From Paracoccus sulfuroxidans (GTDB lineage Bacteria > Pseudomonadota > Alphaproteobacteria > Rhodobacterales > Rhodobacteraceae), in NCBI RefSeq assembly GCF_007830335.1, contig NZ_VLKU01000008.1:1-64000 (forward strand): DNA of 64,000 bases, in the 5' to 3' direction. Every line of letters starts with the position of its first letter. The first letter of the stretch is position 1. Under the pieces are notes generated by a model that saw only the letters and a list, made by a program, of their open reading frames with translations, made no database searches and was not told the origin of the DNA. Both the position numbers and the translations under genes were made by a program. Positions 48,801-59,325 of the stretch are shown here, piece after piece.

Positions 48801-49643
48801 CTAGCCTCCGATCACCGGCAACAGGCCCGCGATCATCATGATCAAGGCGGCCAGCAGCGCCCCCGACATGGCGTCGAAACGGTCCATGACGCCGCCGTGG
48901 CCGGGGATCAGGTTCGAGCTGTCCTTGACGTCGACCCGGCGCTTCAGCCAGCTTTCCGCAATATCGCCGAACTGACCCGCGACGGCCAGCAGTGGCCCTG
49001 CGATCAGCACGCCCCAGCCCGCAAGGCCCGTGGCCCAGAGGGCCAGCGCCAGAAGAACCGCCCCAACCCAACCGGCAATCGTACCGCTCCAGGTCTTTTT
49101 CGGGCTGATGGCCGGCCAGAAACGCGGGCCGCCCAGACGGCGCCCTACGAAATAGCCCAGCACATCCGACAGGATCACCGTGCCGACGATCCAGAGGATC
49201 GTGGGCAGGCCCATCACCTCGTGAATGACGACGAAAGCATAGGGGGCGACCAACATGGCGATGGTGAAGGCGACATAGGCCACACGCTCGTGTCGGTTGG
49301 TGCCCGGCAGACCGGCCAGAACCGGCACCAGAACCAAGGCCATTGGCCAGTCGCCCGGCAGGGTCAGCATCGCAAGCGCGGTCAGCCCGCCCAGAAACCC
49401 GATCAGCTCGGGGTGGCGGGGGCTGTGATATTCAGGGTGACGCCAGCCGGTCAGCCGCGCCAGCTCCCACATCAGCAGCCCCGCGACGATGGAAATGCCG
49501 AAGCGCAGCCACAGCCCCGAGGACAGGATCAGAATCGTCGCCAGAATCACCAGCACGACAGCCGAGCCGAACCTTCGGCCCAGATCCGCCCATTTGACCG
49601 AGCCCGCAGCCCGCTTCTGCGCTGAGTGGCCGTCGCCCGTCAT
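48801..49643 (-). CDS. cdsA: Phosphatidate cytidylyltransferase
   Basis: A 280-residue membrane enzyme with about eight spans. The signature SPKKTWSGTIAG and the DRFDAMSGALLA motif near the end mark CDP-diglyceride synthases, which make CDP-diacylglycerol for phospholipids. I start at 49643, where the ATG overlaps the uppS stop (ATGA); an in-frame upstream extension lies inside uppS. Confidence 0.93.
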   Translation of the reverse strand: MTGDGHSAQKRAAGSVKWADLGRRFGSAVVLVILATILILSSGLWLRFGISIVAGLLMWELARLTGWRHPEYHSPRHPELIGFLGGLTALAMLTLPGDWPMALVLVPVLAGLPGTNRHERVAYVAFTIAMLVAPYAFVVIHEVMGLPTILWIVGTVILSDVLGYFVGRRLGGPRFWPAISPKKTWSGTIAGWVGAVLLALALWATGLAGWGVLIAGPLLAVAGQFGDIAESWLKRRVDVKDSSNLIPGHGGVMDRFDAMSGALLAALIMMIAGLLPVIGG

Positions 49644-50377
49644 GCGCCGCCGAAACGCCGGTCGCGCAGACCGAAACGATCCAGAATCTCGGCCAGATGT
49701 TCGGGGGTGAAGTCCGGCCACAGGGTCTGGGTGAACTCATATTCCGAATAGGCGGCCTGAAACGGCAGGAAATTCGAGGTCCGCGTCTCACCCGAGGTGC
49801 GGATCACCAGATCCGGATCGGGATGGCCTGCGGTGTCCAGACATTGCACGAAATCCGCCTCGGTCGGCGGCGCGGCCACTTCGCCCTTCACCACCCGCTC
49901 GGCCAGCAGGCGCGAGGCGCGGACGATCTCATCCCGGCCACCATAGTTGATGGCGACGGTCAGGTTCAGCCGCGTGTTCATGGCCGTGCGCGTCTCGATG
50001 CCCTCCATCAGGCGGCGCAGCTTGGCGGTAAGCTTCTCGCGCCCGCCGATGAAGCGCAGGCGCACCCCTTCGGCGGAAAGGCCATCGGCCTCACGCTCGA
50101 TATAGCGGGCAAAGATGCCCATCAGGCCCAGCACCTCTTCGGTCGAGCGCTTCCAGTTCTCGGTCGAGAAGGCATAGACCGTCAGCCAGTTCACACCCAG
50201 ATCCGGGCAGGCCCGGACGATCTGCTTGACCCTTTCAGCGCCGCGACGATGGCCGACCAGCCGCGGCCAGCCTTTGTTGACGGCCCATCGGCCGTTGCCA
50301 TCCATGATGATGGCGACATGACGGGGGCGCGTTTCCTGGCCCGCGAAACCGAACAGATTCGCTGCACTTTCTGCCAT
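49640..50377 (-). CDS. uppS: Undecaprenyl diphosphate synthase
   Basis: The 245-residue cis-prenyltransferase has the catalytic site VAIIMDGNGRWA, the GHRRGAERVKQIV motif, VYAFSTENWKRS, AINYGGRDEIV and the end motif PDLVIRTSGETRTSNFLPFQ. It makes the lipid carrier for murein. It follows frr by three bases. Confidence 0.97.
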   Translation of the reverse strand: MAESAANLFGFAGQETRPRHVAIIMDGNGRWAVNKGWPRLVGHRRGAERVKQIVRACPDLGVNWLTVYAFSTENWKRSTEEVLGLMGIFARYIEREADGLSAEGVRLRFIGGREKLTAKLRRLMEGIETRTAMNTRLNLTVAINYGGRDEIVRASRLLAERVVKGEVAAPPTEADFVQCLDTAGHPDPDLVIRTSGETRTSNFLPFQAAYSEYEFTQTLWPDFTPEHLAEILDRFGLRDRRFGGA

Positions 50378-50380
50378 TCA

Positions 50381-50947
50381 TCAGACCTGCATGATCTCGG
50401 CCTGCTTGCTCTCAAGCGCCTGGTCCACGTGCGAAATCATCTTGTCGGTCAGGTCCTGAACGGCGCTTTCCCAGAACTTCTGGTCGTCTTCCGACATGCC
50501 GCCGCCGGTCTTGGCCTTCTTGATCTGGTCCATGCCGTCGCGGCGCACGTTGCGGATCGCGACGCGGGCGCTTTCGGCATATTGCGCAGCGACCTTGGTG
50601 AGTTCGCGGCGACGCTCTTCGTTCAGTTCCGGGATCGGCAGCATGATGATGGTGCCGTTCGTCTGCGGGTTGATGCCCAGCCCCGATTCGCGGATCGCCT
50701 TCTCGGCCTTGCCGACCAGCGCCTTGTCCCAGACGTTGATGGTGACCATGCGCGGCTCGGGCACGTTCACCGTGCCGATCTGGTTGATCGGCGTGGGAGA
50801 GCCGTAAGCTTCGACCATGATCGGCTCGACCATGCTGGCGGATGCGCGGCCCGTCCGGAGAGAGGCGAATTCGTGTCGCAGCGAATCCATCGCCCCCTTC
50901 ATGCGCCGTTCAAGATCGTCAGTGTCGATTTCAATGTCGTCGGACAT
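50381..50947 (-). CDS. frr: Ribosome recycling factor
   Basis: The 188-residue protein has the family pattern: [20 protein letters not shown], then [20 protein letters not shown] and [20 protein letters not shown]. It splits ribosomes after termination. It lies between pyrH and uppS, the common alphaproteobacterial order. Confidence 0.97.
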   Translation of the reverse strand: MSDDIEIDTDDLERRMKGAMDSLRHEFASLRTGRASASMVEPIMVEAYGSPTPINQIGTVNVPEPRMVTINVWDKALVGKAEKAIRESGLGINPQTNGTIIMLPIPELNEERRRELTKVAAQYAESARVAIRNVRRDGMDQIKKAKTGGGMSEDDQKFWESAVQDLTDKMISHVDQALESKQAEIMQV

Positions 50948-51027
50948 GCTCGCTCATGGCCTCTATGTTGTGTATTTGAAGCGTTTCTACCCGAGCCCTG
51001 CTCTCAAGGCAAAGGATATGCGGGGTT

Positions 51028-51759
51028 TTAGCCATGCACTCGCGTATATGTGCCCCGGCCCGAGAGAATCCCCCGGAAACCGCCCGGCTCATCCAGCGAG
51101 AAGACGATGATCGGCAGGTCATTGTCGCGTGCCAGCGCAATGGCCGAGGCATCCATGACGCCCAGATGCTTCTGCAGCACCTCGTCATAAGTCACATCCT
51201 CATAGCGCTTCGCATCGGGGAATTTCTTCGGGTCCTTGTCATAGACGCCGTCGACCTTGGTGCCCTTGAAGATCGCCTCGCAGTTCATCTCGTTCGCACG
51301 CAGGGTCGCGGCGGTATCGGTGGTGAAATACGGGTTGCCGGTGCCTGCGGCAAAGATGATGACGCGCTTTTTCTCAAGGTGGCGCACGGCGCGGCGGCGG
51401 ATATAGGGCTCGGCCACCTCATCCATGCGGATCGCGCTGATCACGCGGCAATGGATGCCAAGGGCCTCCAGCGCGGCCTGCATGCCAAGCGCGTTCATCA
51501 CGGTTGCCAGCATGCCCATATAGTCGGCGGTCGCCCGCTCCATCCCCTGCGCGCTGCCCTGCAACCCCCGGAAGATATTGCCGCCGCCGATGACCATGCA
51601 GATCTCGACGCCCATGTCATGGACGGACTTCACCTCTTGGGCGATGCGCGCCACGGTCGGCGGGTGCAGGCCGTAGCCCTGATCGCCCATAAGCGCCTCA
51701 CCCGAGATTTTCAGCATCACCCGCGAATAACTGGAGGAAGAGTTGGGTTGGTCCGTCAT
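51028..51759 (-). CDS. pyrH: UMP kinase
   Basis: The 243-residue kinase shows [18 protein letters not shown], the [12 protein letters not shown] loop, [19 protein letters not shown] and [20 protein letters not shown]. It phosphorylates UMP to UDP. It is the first gene of the leftward core block and is divergent from miaA, with an 84-base gap that should hold both promoters. Confidence 0.97.
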   Translation of the reverse strand: MTDQPNSSSSYSRVMLKISGEALMGDQGYGLHPPTVARIAQEVKSVHDMGVEICMVIGGGNIFRGLQGSAQGMERATADYMGMLATVMNALGMQAALEALGIHCRVISAIRMDEVAEPYIRRRAVRHLEKKRVIIFAAGTGNPYFTTDTAATLRANEMNCEAIFKGTKVDGVYDKDPKKFPDAKRYEDVTYDEVLQKHLGVMDASAIALARDNDLPIIVFSLDEPGGFRGILSGRGTYTRVHG

Positions 51760-51843
51760 GGCTTACCTTTCGCGGGCGGTTACATTGGCGCGCAAAATGT
51801 CGCAAACAGGGCGCTTGTTCAACCATGATGCCGATACCGTGAC

Positions 51844-52725
51844 ATGTCCGCCACCCAAAAGCTGATCGCGCGCCTAGACCCCGACCGGCATGTGCTGATC
51901 GCCGGCCCGACGGCCAGCGGAAAATCGGCCCTGGCGCTGGCAATTTCGCAGGAGCAGGGCGGCACCATCGTCAATGCCGATGCCCTGCAGGTCTGGTCTT
52001 GCTGGCGCGTGCTGACCGCGCGCCCCTCGGTTGAGGATGAGGCGCTGGCCCCGCATGCGCTTTACGGTCATGTCGGGCCCGAGCGCAGCTATTCGGTGGG
52101 CGACTGGCTGGCCGAGGTCGCAGCCCTGCCCGGTCGGCTGATCATCACCGGCGGCACCGGACTTTACCTGACGTCACTGACGCGCGGGCTGGCCGTCATC
52201 CCCCCCGTCGCGCCCGAAATCCGGACCGAGGCCGATCTGCTGGCCGCCCAGCCTGACGGGCTGGCGCGGATGATCGCCGGGCTGGACCCGCGCACGGCCT
52301 CGGGGATCGACCTTCTGAACCCGGCGAGGGTCCAGCGCGCATGGGAGGTCCTGCGCGCCACCGGACGAGGACTGGCCGAGTGGCAGGCCGAAACCCCGCC
52401 GCCCCTGATCGCGCCCGAAAATGCGGAATGTCTTGTGCTGAACGCCGACCGCGACTGGCTGGCCGATAGAATCGCCACCCGCTTCCATGCGATGATGGCG
52501 GCCTCGGCGCTGGAAGAGGCCCGCGCGCGGCTTTCCGACTGGGACCCGCGCCGCCAATGGGCGCGCGCCATCGGCGCCGCCGAACTGATCGCACATCTTA
52601 AGGGAGAGATGTCGCGCGAGGATGCAATCGAACGCTCGATCATCGCCACGCGGCAATATGCGAAATCGCAGCGGATCTGGTTCCGAGGCCGCATGCGCGA
52701 ATGGTCGCCGGTGGCATTACCTTAA
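51844..52725 (+). CDS. miaA: tRNA dimethylallyltransferase
   Basis: The 293-residue enzyme has the P-loop GPTASGKS (residues 21-28), the NADALQVW region (a variant of the usual DS-QVY), LIITGGTGLYLTSLTRGLA and a C-terminal TRQYAKSQRIWFRGR. It adds a dimethylallyl group to A37 of tRNAs that read UNN codons. Confidence 0.93.
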   Translation: MSATQKLIARLDPDRHVLIAGPTASGKSALALAISQEQGGTIVNADALQVWSCWRVLTARPSVEDEALAPHALYGHVGPERSYSVGDWLAEVAALPGRLIITGGTGLYLTSLTRGLAVIPPVAPEIRTEADLLAAQPDGLARMIAGLDPRTASGIDLLNPARVQRAWEVLRATGRGLAEWQAETPPPLIAPENAECLVLNADRDWLADRIATRFHAMMAASALEEARARLSDWDPRRQWARAIGAAELIAHLKGEMSREDAIERSIIATRQYAKSQRIWFRGRMREWSPVALP

Positions 52726-52823
52726 GTAATTCACTGTTTGTAAGCAAAAAAATGGAATCGACCATTCCCTAGGGGCGGGAGTCCGGGCTAATCTTTAGGC
52801 GAAGATTCGCCGAAAGAGCCCTG

Positions 52824-53882
52824 ATGAACGAGGCTGTTCGAAACCTGCACGGTAAGGCCCCGCCACCTTCGGACGCAGGTGACGGGCAGCAGGCGCGTTT
52901 GCGCGATGCAGGCGTGAACCTCGGCGCGATTCTGGAGCCGTCAGAGCGCGACCCACGCGAGGCAGCCGACCTGCCAGAGAGCCTGCGCCTGACGCCGCCC
53001 GCCATCACCTCGCTGCGCCCCCTTCGCCATGATTTCGTGCCCGTTCCGCCGCCCGGCGACGGGCTGCGGGTCATGCCGCTGGCCGCATTTCACTGGGGCG
53101 GACGAGAGCGGGGCATCGGCGCCCTGCCCCAGCCGCGCCTGCGCGGCGATCATGTGCTGCTGCATCTGCAAGAGGGCGTGCTGCAGATCGACTTTCCGCG
53201 CCAGCAGTCGCGGCACATCGGCGAAACGCTGGCTTTCGTGCCCTCCGGCACCGCCTTCTCAATGCGTCCGGATGCGCAACTGCGCGGGCAGGTCCTGCTG
53301 ATCCCGCATCGGCTGACCGCTGGCATGCAGATGCCCCTGCCGCAGGAGTTCCGCAGCGGCATCCCGCAGGACGCCGACCGGCAGATGCTGGGCCCGGCCT
53401 TCCGCGCGCTGGCGGGTGGCACGCCCAAGGACAAGCCCGCCCGCATCGCAATGCTTTGCCAGTTCGAGCTGATTTCCTTCGCGCTAGGCCGCCTGACCCG
53501 CCACCTGCCCGGAGTGGCGGATACCGTCGGCAGCCTGATCCACTCACGCCCGCTGACCGAGCGTTTCCTGACCCTTGCCGCGCAGAATCTGGCAAGCGGG
53601 CGCACCATGTCGGAACTGGCGGCGATGCTAGGCTGCTCGCTGGCGACGCTCGACAACGCCTGCCGCCAGACAAGGGGGCGTTCAGCGCTGCAGCTGACCT
53701 ATGAGCTACGGATGGAGCGGGCCGTCACCGCGCTCCGCGCCACCCGCACCCCCATCACCCAGATCGCGCAGGAGCTGGGCTATACCAGCGTCGGACATTT
53801 CATGCGCGCCTTCGCTGATGCGACCGGCCGCACGCCCGAGGCCTTTCGCGCGGTCAGCGGGACGTGGCGCGAATGGATCTAG
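52824..53882 (+). CDS. AraC-family transcription regulator
   Basis: The C-terminal 100 residues are a double HTH: GRTMSELAAMLGCSLATLDN, later TRTPITQIAQELGYTSVGHF with MRAFADATGRTPEAFR. The N-terminal 250 residues form an effector domain of unclear ligand, rich in beta-strands (DHVLLHLQEGVLQI). It lies between miaA and rlmE and has no obvious target gene beside it. Confidence 0.88.
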   Translation: MNEAVRNLHGKAPPPSDAGDGQQARLRDAGVNLGAILEPSERDPREAADLPESLRLTPPAITSLRPLRHDFVPVPPPGDGLRVMPLAAFHWGGRERGIGALPQPRLRGDHVLLHLQEGVLQIDFPRQQSRHIGETLAFVPSGTAFSMRPDAQLRGQVLLIPHRLTAGMQMPLPQEFRSGIPQDADRQMLGPAFRALAGGTPKDKPARIAMLCQFELISFALGRLTRHLPGVADTVGSLIHSRPLTERFLTLAAQNLASGRTMSELAAMLGCSLATLDNACRQTRGRSALQLTYELRMERAVTALRATRTPITQIAQELGYTSVGHFMRAFADATGRTPEAFRAVSGTWREWI

Positions 53883-53911
53883 AATTGAAATAAGAACTTC
53901 AGCTTAAGCCA

Positions 53912-53930
53912 CTGATCTAGAACAGATCAG
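53912..53930. other. Hairpin between the convergent AraC-type and rlmE genes
   Basis: CTGATCT (53912-53918) pairs with AGATCAG (53924-53930) around AGAAC. It lies in the 62-base gap between two converging genes and may help end both transcripts. There is no U-tract on either side. Confidence 0.45.
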
Positions 53931-53944
53931 CGCAAGATCGGCGA

Positions 53945-54709
53945 TCAGTCGTTCTGATCTTCGTCATCCGCCTCGTCAACAGCCTCACCCCGGAAACCCT
54001 GCGCCACCACGAATTTTTCGGAGGAATCCGAGCGGCTGGCGGGCGGCTTAACGTTCGCGACCTTGGTGAAGTTGCGCTTCAGCATGGCCTGCATCTCGGT
54101 CTCGGCCCCGCCTGCCAGTACCTTGGCGACGAAGGTGCCGCCCGGCTCCAGCACGTCGAAGGCGAACTGCGCCGCCGCCTCGACCAGCGCGACGATGCGC
54201 AAATGGTCCGTGCCTTTATGCCCCGAGGAGGCCGCCGCCATGTCCGACATCACCACATCGGCGCGACCGCCCAGCCAGGTCTTGACCTGATCATCCGCGC
54301 CATCGGCCAGAAAATCCAGCTGATGGATCTCGGCCCCGGCGATCGGCTCGACCTCTTGCAGGTCGACCCCCAGCACGCGACCGACGCGCTTGCCGGATTT
54401 CTCGCCCAGAGCATTCACGCGCTCGACCGCGACCTGACACCAGCCGCCCGGCGCGCAGCCAAGATCGACCACCCGCGCCCCCGGCACCAGAAAGCGGTAC
54501 TTGTCGTCGAGTTCGAGGATCTTGAAGGCGGCACGCCCGCGATAACCCTCGCGCCGCGCCCGGGCGACATAGGGGTCGTTCAGTTGCCTCTCCAGCCATA
54601 GCGTGCTGGAGAGCTTGCGCCCCTTGGCCGTCTTGACGCGCACGCGCAGATCGCGCTGCCCCCGCCCCGAGCTTTTGCGGGTGCGCCCCGGCTTCTTGTC
54701 GTCCGTCAT
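53945..54709 (-). CDS. rlmE: 23S rRNA (uridine-2'-O-)methyltransferase RlmE
   Basis: The 254-residue enzyme has the SAM motif [20 protein letters not shown] and the K-D-K-E type residues in [34 protein letters not shown] and [10 protein letters not shown]. It methylates U2552 of 23S rRNA. A basic N-terminal extension and an acidic C-terminal tail ([13 protein letters not shown]) are added to the core. It follows the Ppx gene by one base. Confidence 0.93.
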   Translation of the reverse strand: MTDDKKPGRTRKSSGRGQRDLRVRVKTAKGRKLSSTLWLERQLNDPYVARARREGYRGRAAFKILELDDKYRFLVPGARVVDLGCAPGGWCQVAVERVNALGEKSGKRVGRVLGVDLQEVEPIAGAEIHQLDFLADGADDQVKTWLGGRADVVMSDMAAASSGHKGTDHLRIVALVEAAAQFAFDVLEPGGTFVAKVLAGGAETEMQAMLKRNFTKVANVKPPASRSDSSEKFVVAQGFRGEAVDEADDEDQND

Positions 54710-54710
54710 C

Positions 54711-55835
54711 TCATGCCACTCCGTTCAGCCCGTCCGGAGCCAGTACGCCGTCCTTGACCATCTGTGAATACAAAAGCCCCTCGCGCAGGCCACGATCCGC
54801 AACGGAAAGTCGCGTCGTGGGCCAGACACGCATGAGCGTCTGAAGAATTGCCGCGCCCGACATGATCAGCGCATGCCGCTCGCGCCCGATGCGCGGGTCG
54901 GTGCGCCGCCCCTCGGGGCCAAGCGCCAGATAGTCGCGGATCACCCGGTCGATCTGCGCCGTCGTCATCGTCAGCCCGTCGACCTTGTTGCGGTCATAGC
55001 GCCGCAGCCCCAGATGGCTGGCCGCCACCGTCGTCACCGTCCCCGAGGTGCCGATGATCTGGAAGCCCTCGGCCATGCTGGAGGCGTGGACGTAAGGCGT
55101 GAAGCCCGACAGCATCTCTTCGAAATGCCAGGACATCAGGGCGAAACGGCCCTGATCATCCTCGACATCCTCGAAAAGGTCGCGCAGCGTCGCCACACCC
55201 AGCGGCACGCTGATCCAGTCGACGACGCGGGCGCTGCCGGGCAGCGCATTCGCGAAACCGTCGCCCAGCCGCATGATCGCGCGCGGCCGCTCAGTCGGTT
55301 CGACATCTTCCAGATCGACCCAGACAAGCTCGGTCGAGCCGCCGCCGATGTCGACGATCAGCAGCTGTTCGGTCCGGTGACTGACCAGCGGCGCGCAAGA
55401 GATCACGGCCAGCCGCGCCTCTTCCTCGGCGTCGATGATCTCGATGGGCAAGCCGGTTTCGCGCCGGATCATCCGCATGAAATCGCGGCTGTTATGCGCG
55501 CGCCTGCAAGCTTCCGTCGCGACCAGACGCATATGCGAGACCGCGTGCGTTTCCAGCTTGCGCCGGCACACCTGCAGGGCATGGACCGTCCGCGCCATGG
55601 ATGAGCGCGAAAGCCTGCCAGAAGCCTCGAGCCCGTGCCCCAGTTGGACGGGCTTCGAGAAGCTGTCGACCACCTGAAACTGATTGCCCACAGGACGGGC
55701 GATCAGCATCCGGCAGCTGTTGGTTCCAAGGTCAAGAGCGGCGTAAAGCTGCCCTTCCTCGGCCGGGCGGGTGACGAAAGGCTCGACCGTTCTTCTCGGG
55801 AACGCGTCCGCACCCGCGGGACGCTTGGGCGCCAT
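54711..55835 (-). CDS. Ppx/GppA family phosphatase
   Basis: The 374-residue protein has the actin-like ATPase motifs: [50 protein letters not shown] and [17 protein letters not shown]. The family cuts polyphosphate or pppGpp; which one is not clear. I start at 55835, which has GGAGGG upstream, although a longer frame to 55895 exists. Pairing with rlmE is common in alphaproteobacteria. Confidence 0.9.
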   Translation of the reverse strand: MAPKRPAGADAFPRRTVEPFVTRPAEEGQLYAALDLGTNSCRMLIARPVGNQFQVVDSFSKPVQLGHGLEASGRLSRSSMARTVHALQVCRRKLETHAVSHMRLVATEACRRAHNSRDFMRMIRRETGLPIEIIDAEEEARLAVISCAPLVSHRTEQLLIVDIGGGSTELVWVDLEDVEPTERPRAIMRLGDGFANALPGSARVVDWISVPLGVATLRDLFEDVEDDQGRFALMSWHFEEMLSGFTPYVHASSMAEGFQIIGTSGTVTTVAASHLGLRRYDRNKVDGLTMTTAQIDRVIRDYLALGPEGRRTDPRIGRERHALIMSGAAILQTLMRVWPTTRLSVADRGLREGLLYSQMVKDGVLAPDGLNGVA

Positions 55836-55991
55836 GATGCACGCCCTCCGATTACAAGTTGCAATCAAGTTAACGCGCGGAAACCCGCCGTTCAAGGGGC
55901 GGGACGTCAGGAACGCCCCGACGTCCCTTCGCGGGCGTGCGAATGCCCGGCCCTCTCGACAGGGGCGATGCTTGGGGGTAATTGCCTGAGC

Positions 55992-56156
55992 ATGATCATT
56001 CTTGCCGCATTCATTCTTGGTGCAGCGATTGGCTGGTTCCGCGCCTCAAAGCTGGGCGGGAACCGTGCCGACAAGCTGCAATATGCCCTGGCCCACGCGC
56101 TGGCCTTCACCGTGGTGGGGCTTATCGTGACCGTCATTCTGGCGCGCTCGATGTGA
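55992..56156 (+). CDS. Small membrane protein, 54 aa
   Basis: Two membrane spans (IILAAFILGAAIGWF and ALAFTVVGLIVTVILA) flank a basic loop (RASKLGGNRADKLQ). Such short proteins are found just before the VWA gene in related Rhodobacteraceae. It is 13 bases from the next start. Function unknown. Confidence 0.7.
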   Translation: MIILAAFILGAAIGWFRASKLGGNRADKLQYALAHALAFTVVGLIVTVILARSM

Positions 56157-56169
56157 TTAGGGTGCCCTG

Positions 56170-57351
56170 ATGTTCCGCCCTTTCCTTGACAGCCTGCGCC
56201 GCCACGGAGTTCCGGCCAGCCTGCGGGAATATCTTGACCTGCTGGCGGGCCTGAAGGCCGGGCTGTCCGACTGGACGCCCGAGGGGTTCTATCATCTGGC
56301 GCGCATCACGCTGGTCAAGGATGAGGCGCATATCGACCGGTTCGACCGGGCCTTCGCCGAAAGCTTCTCGGGCCTCGATGAGATCCCGGTCGAGGCGCTG
56401 ATCAATGAGGTCTCGATCCCGCGCGAATGGCTGGAGAAGCTGGCCGAGAAGCTGCTGACCCCGGAAGAGCGCGCGGCCATCGAAGGCCCCGGCAGCTTTG
56501 AAGAGCTGATGAAGCGCCTTCGCGAGCGTCTGGCCGAACAGCAGGGCCGCCATCAGGGCGGCAACAAATGGATCGGCACCGCCGGAACCTCGCCCTTCGG
56601 CGCTTATGGTTACAACCCCGAAGGCGTGCGCATCGGCCAGCACGAAAGCCGCCACCGCCGCGCGGTGAAGGTCTGGGACAAGCGCGAATTCCGCGATTTC
56701 GACGATTCCGTCGAACTCGGCACGCGCAACATCAAGGTCGCGCTGAAGCGGCTGCGCGAATGGGCGCGCCATGGCGCGGCCGATGAGCTGGACCTGCCCG
56801 GCACCATCCGCGCCAGCGCCGAGCATGGCTATATCGACGTGCAGACCCGGCCCGAGCGGCGCAATGCGGTGAAGGTGCTGCTGTTTCTGGACGTCGGCGG
56901 CTCGATGGACGATCACACCCGGCGGGTGGATGAACTCTTCTCGGCCGCGCGCGCCGAATTCAAGCATTTCGAGCATTTCTATTTCCACAACTGCGTCTAT
57001 GAGGCGTTGTGGAAAGACAATAACCGCCGCTGGACCGAGACCATCCCGACATGGGAGGTGATGAACCGCTTCGGTCGCGACTATAAGGCGATCTTCGTGG
57101 GCGATGCCTCGATGTCACCCTATGAGATCGCCGTTCCGGGCGGCGCCAATGAGCACTGGAACCCCGAGCCGGGCGAGCTGTGGCTGCGCCGCCTGCGCGA
57201 GACTTGGCCCGACAACGTCTGGCTGAACCCGGTGCCTCAGGATCATTGGCAATACACCCGCTCGATCTCGATGATCCGCGAGATCTTCGACGACCGCATG
57301 GCGCCCCTGACGCTGGAAGGCCTGACAGAAGCGATGCGGCTGCTTGGCTGA
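56170..57351 (+). CDS. VWA-domain, CoxE-like protein
   Basis: The 393-residue protein has the MIDAS-type motif LFLDVGGSMDDHTRRVDELF (DxGxS), and a preceding DLPGTIRASAEHGYIDVQTR, the pattern of CoxE/VWA proteins that usually work with a MoxR ATPase. The N-terminal part (DGLRRHGVPASLREYLD-like) is typical of the group. No MoxR gene is seen nearby. The ligand is unknown. Confidence 0.85.
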   Translation: MFRPFLDSLRRHGVPASLREYLDLLAGLKAGLSDWTPEGFYHLARITLVKDEAHIDRFDRAFAESFSGLDEIPVEALINEVSIPREWLEKLAEKLLTPEERAAIEGPGSFEELMKRLRERLAEQQGRHQGGNKWIGTAGTSPFGAYGYNPEGVRIGQHESRHRRAVKVWDKREFRDFDDSVELGTRNIKVALKRLREWARHGAADELDLPGTIRASAEHGYIDVQTRPERRNAVKVLLFLDVGGSMDDHTRRVDELFSAARAEFKHFEHFYFHNCVYEALWKDNNRRWTETIPTWEVMNRFGRDYKAIFVGDASMSPYEIAVPGGANEHWNPEPGELWLRRLRETWPDNVWLNPVPQDHWQYTRSISMIREIFDDRMAPLTLEGLTEAMRLLG

Positions 57352-57388
57352 TCTGGTATGGGCGGCCTGAAACCGCCATATAGATCAG

Positions 57389-58072
57389 ATGCTGAAGTTC
57401 ACGCCGATCCTGCTGATCATCCTTTACGCCACCGCCATGTGGTTCTTCTCCTATTGGCGGCTCAAGGCCGAGCTGAACGCGAAATCCTCCCCCCTGACAC
57501 ATCCAAGGCTGGTTCCAATGCTGGAACGGCTGGGCAAGGCCATGGACCTGCCGCCCGTGCGCGCCCATGTCTATGAGATCGCGCCGGTGAACGGGCTGGC
57601 GGCACCGGATGGGCGCATCTTCCTGACGCGCGGGTTTCTGGACCGGCTGGACAAGGGCGAGGTCACCGAGGCCGAGCTGGCCTCTGTCATCGCGCATGAA
57701 CTGGGGCATGTCGCCAGCGGCCATACCCGACGGCGGCTGGTCGATTTCGCCGGTCAGAATGTGGTGCGCATGGTTCTGGCAGGCGTTCTGGGCCGCTTCA
57801 TCCCCGGCATCGGCGCGTGGATCGCCAATCTGGTGGCAAGCGCCGTGGCTGCCCGCCTCTCACGTCAGGACGAATTTGAGGCCGACGCCTTCGCCAGCGC
57901 CCTGATGGTCAAGGCGGGCCTTGGCACCGAGCCGCAGAAGAGCCTGTTTCGCAAGCTGGAGGCGCTGACCGGCGGCCGCGCCAACGCCCCCGCCTGGCTT
58001 CTGTCGCATCCGCCCACCAAGGCAAGGATCGCGGCTATCGAAGCGCTTGAGCGGAAATGGGGGCTGGCCTGA
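57389..58072 (+). CDS. M48-family membrane metalloprotease
   Basis: The 227-residue protein has an N-terminal membrane span, the zinc site HELGH at residues 103-107 (VIAHELGHVASGHTRR), the third-ligand region QDEFEADAFASALMVKAG and SHPPTKARIAAIEALE at the end. It resembles small HtpX/BepA-like proteases that act in envelope quality control. Confidence 0.88.
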   Translation: MLKFTPILLIILYATAMWFFSYWRLKAELNAKSSPLTHPRLVPMLERLGKAMDLPPVRAHVYEIAPVNGLAAPDGRIFLTRGFLDRLDKGEVTEAELASVIAHELGHVASGHTRRRLVDFAGQNVVRMVLAGVLGRFIPGIGAWIANLVASAVAARLSRQDEFEADAFASALMVKAGLGTEPQKSLFRKLEALTGGRANAPAWLLSHPPTKARIAAIEALERKWGLA

Positions 58073-58125
58073 CTTGCCGAGGGGCCGCGATTGCCTATGC
58101 TACGCCGAAACAACGCCGGTAACCA

Positions 58126-59325
58126 ATGCCCCGCCCTTTTCGTCGTCGCGTTCTCTACATCCCGGGGTATGATCCGATCCCACCCCGCCGCTACCGCGAG
58201 CTGTATCGCCGCGAAGGGGCCGAGCAGGCGGAGATCGCGGGCTATCGGCTAAGCTTCGGGGCTCGCGCCGACCGCTCGGGCTTTGGCTGGGCGGTCAATG
58301 GCGACTTCGATGGCCAGGCGACCCAGACCGAATATGAGGTGCTAACCTGGGCCGACATTGTGCAGCGCTCAATGGGCCAGTCGATTGCCGCGACCTATGG
58401 GCAGCTGATCCGCACCGCATGGACCTATATCGGCTCGGGTGCGCTGTTTCGGCTGGCACAGCTGCGGCGAGGGCCTGTCATTGCCGCGCTTTACCCGGTG
58501 GTCGTGCTGCTGGCAGAACTGGCGATCTCGCTGGCGCTTGGGCTTCTGCTCGGCTGCGCGGCTGGCGAGCTGACGGGCTTTGGCTGGTGGCTGGGCCTGC
58601 CGCTGACGCTTCTGATCTGCTGGCGGGGGCTGCTGCTATGGCAGCGCCTCGACGGCCATATCTTCGCCTATTACCTGATGCATGATTACGCCTTCACCGC
58701 CCAGCTTGGCGGTGCCTATCCGGCGGCGCTGGAGGAGCGGCTTGCCCAGTTCCGCCAGCGCATCGCGCAGGTGCTGAGCACCGATCTGGATGAGGTGCTG
58801 GTCGTCGGCCACTCCTCGGGGGCCTATCTTGCGGTCTCGGTGCTGGCCGATCTGATCCGGGCGGAAGAGGCCCCACAAAATGGCCCGCACCTCTCCCTGC
58901 TGACGCTGGGCCATGTGGTGCCGATGGCCTCCTTCCTGCCCCGAGCGAACCGCCTGCGCGCCGATCTGCGCGACCTCTCGGCCTCGCCCGAGGTCACCTG
59001 GATCGATGTGTCGGCCCCCGGCGACGCCTGCTCCTTCGGGCTTTGCGATCCGGTGGCCGTGACCGGAATCGAGCCGCCCGACCGTCAGGGTCCGCTGGTC
59101 CTCTCCGCTGCCTTCAGCCGGACGCTCTCTGCCGCCCGGCAGAAAAAGCTGCGCTTCCGCTGGTTCCGGCTGCATTTCCAATATCTTTGCGCCTTCGATC
59201 TGCCCGAGGACTACGACTATTTCGCCATCACCGCAGGCCCGCAAACGCTTGGACAGCGCTTCGCCGGACGACACCACTCGCCCGGGCGCATCGCCCACCC
59301 GGTCAACCGCTGGGTCGCGACGTGA
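58126..59325 (+). CDS. Membrane protein with alpha/beta-hydrolase-like motif
   Basis: The 399-residue protein starts with VLYIPGYDPIPPRRYRELYR, has two membrane spans (about residues 120-170), and later VLVVGHSSGAYLAVSVLADL, a GHSSG nucleophile elbow as in lipases and esterases. The catalytic Asp and His cannot be assigned with certainty. It overlaps the P450 gene (GTGA), so both may serve one lipid-related task. Confidence 0.65.
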   Translation: MPRPFRRRVLYIPGYDPIPPRRYRELYRREGAEQAEIAGYRLSFGARADRSGFGWAVNGDFDGQATQTEYEVLTWADIVQRSMGQSIAATYGQLIRTAWTYIGSGALFRLAQLRRGPVIAALYPVVVLLAELAISLALGLLLGCAAGELTGFGWWLGLPLTLLICWRGLLLWQRLDGHIFAYYLMHDYAFTAQLGGAYPAALEERLAQFRQRIAQVLSTDLDEVLVVGHSSGAYLAVSVLADLIRAEEAPQNGPHLSLLTLGHVVPMASFLPRANRLRADLRDLSASPEVTWIDVSAPGDACSFGLCDPVAVTGIEPPDRQGPLVLSAAFSRTLSAARQKKLRFRWFRLHFQYLCAFDLPEDYDYFAITAGPQTLGQRFAGRHHSPGRIAHPVNRWVAT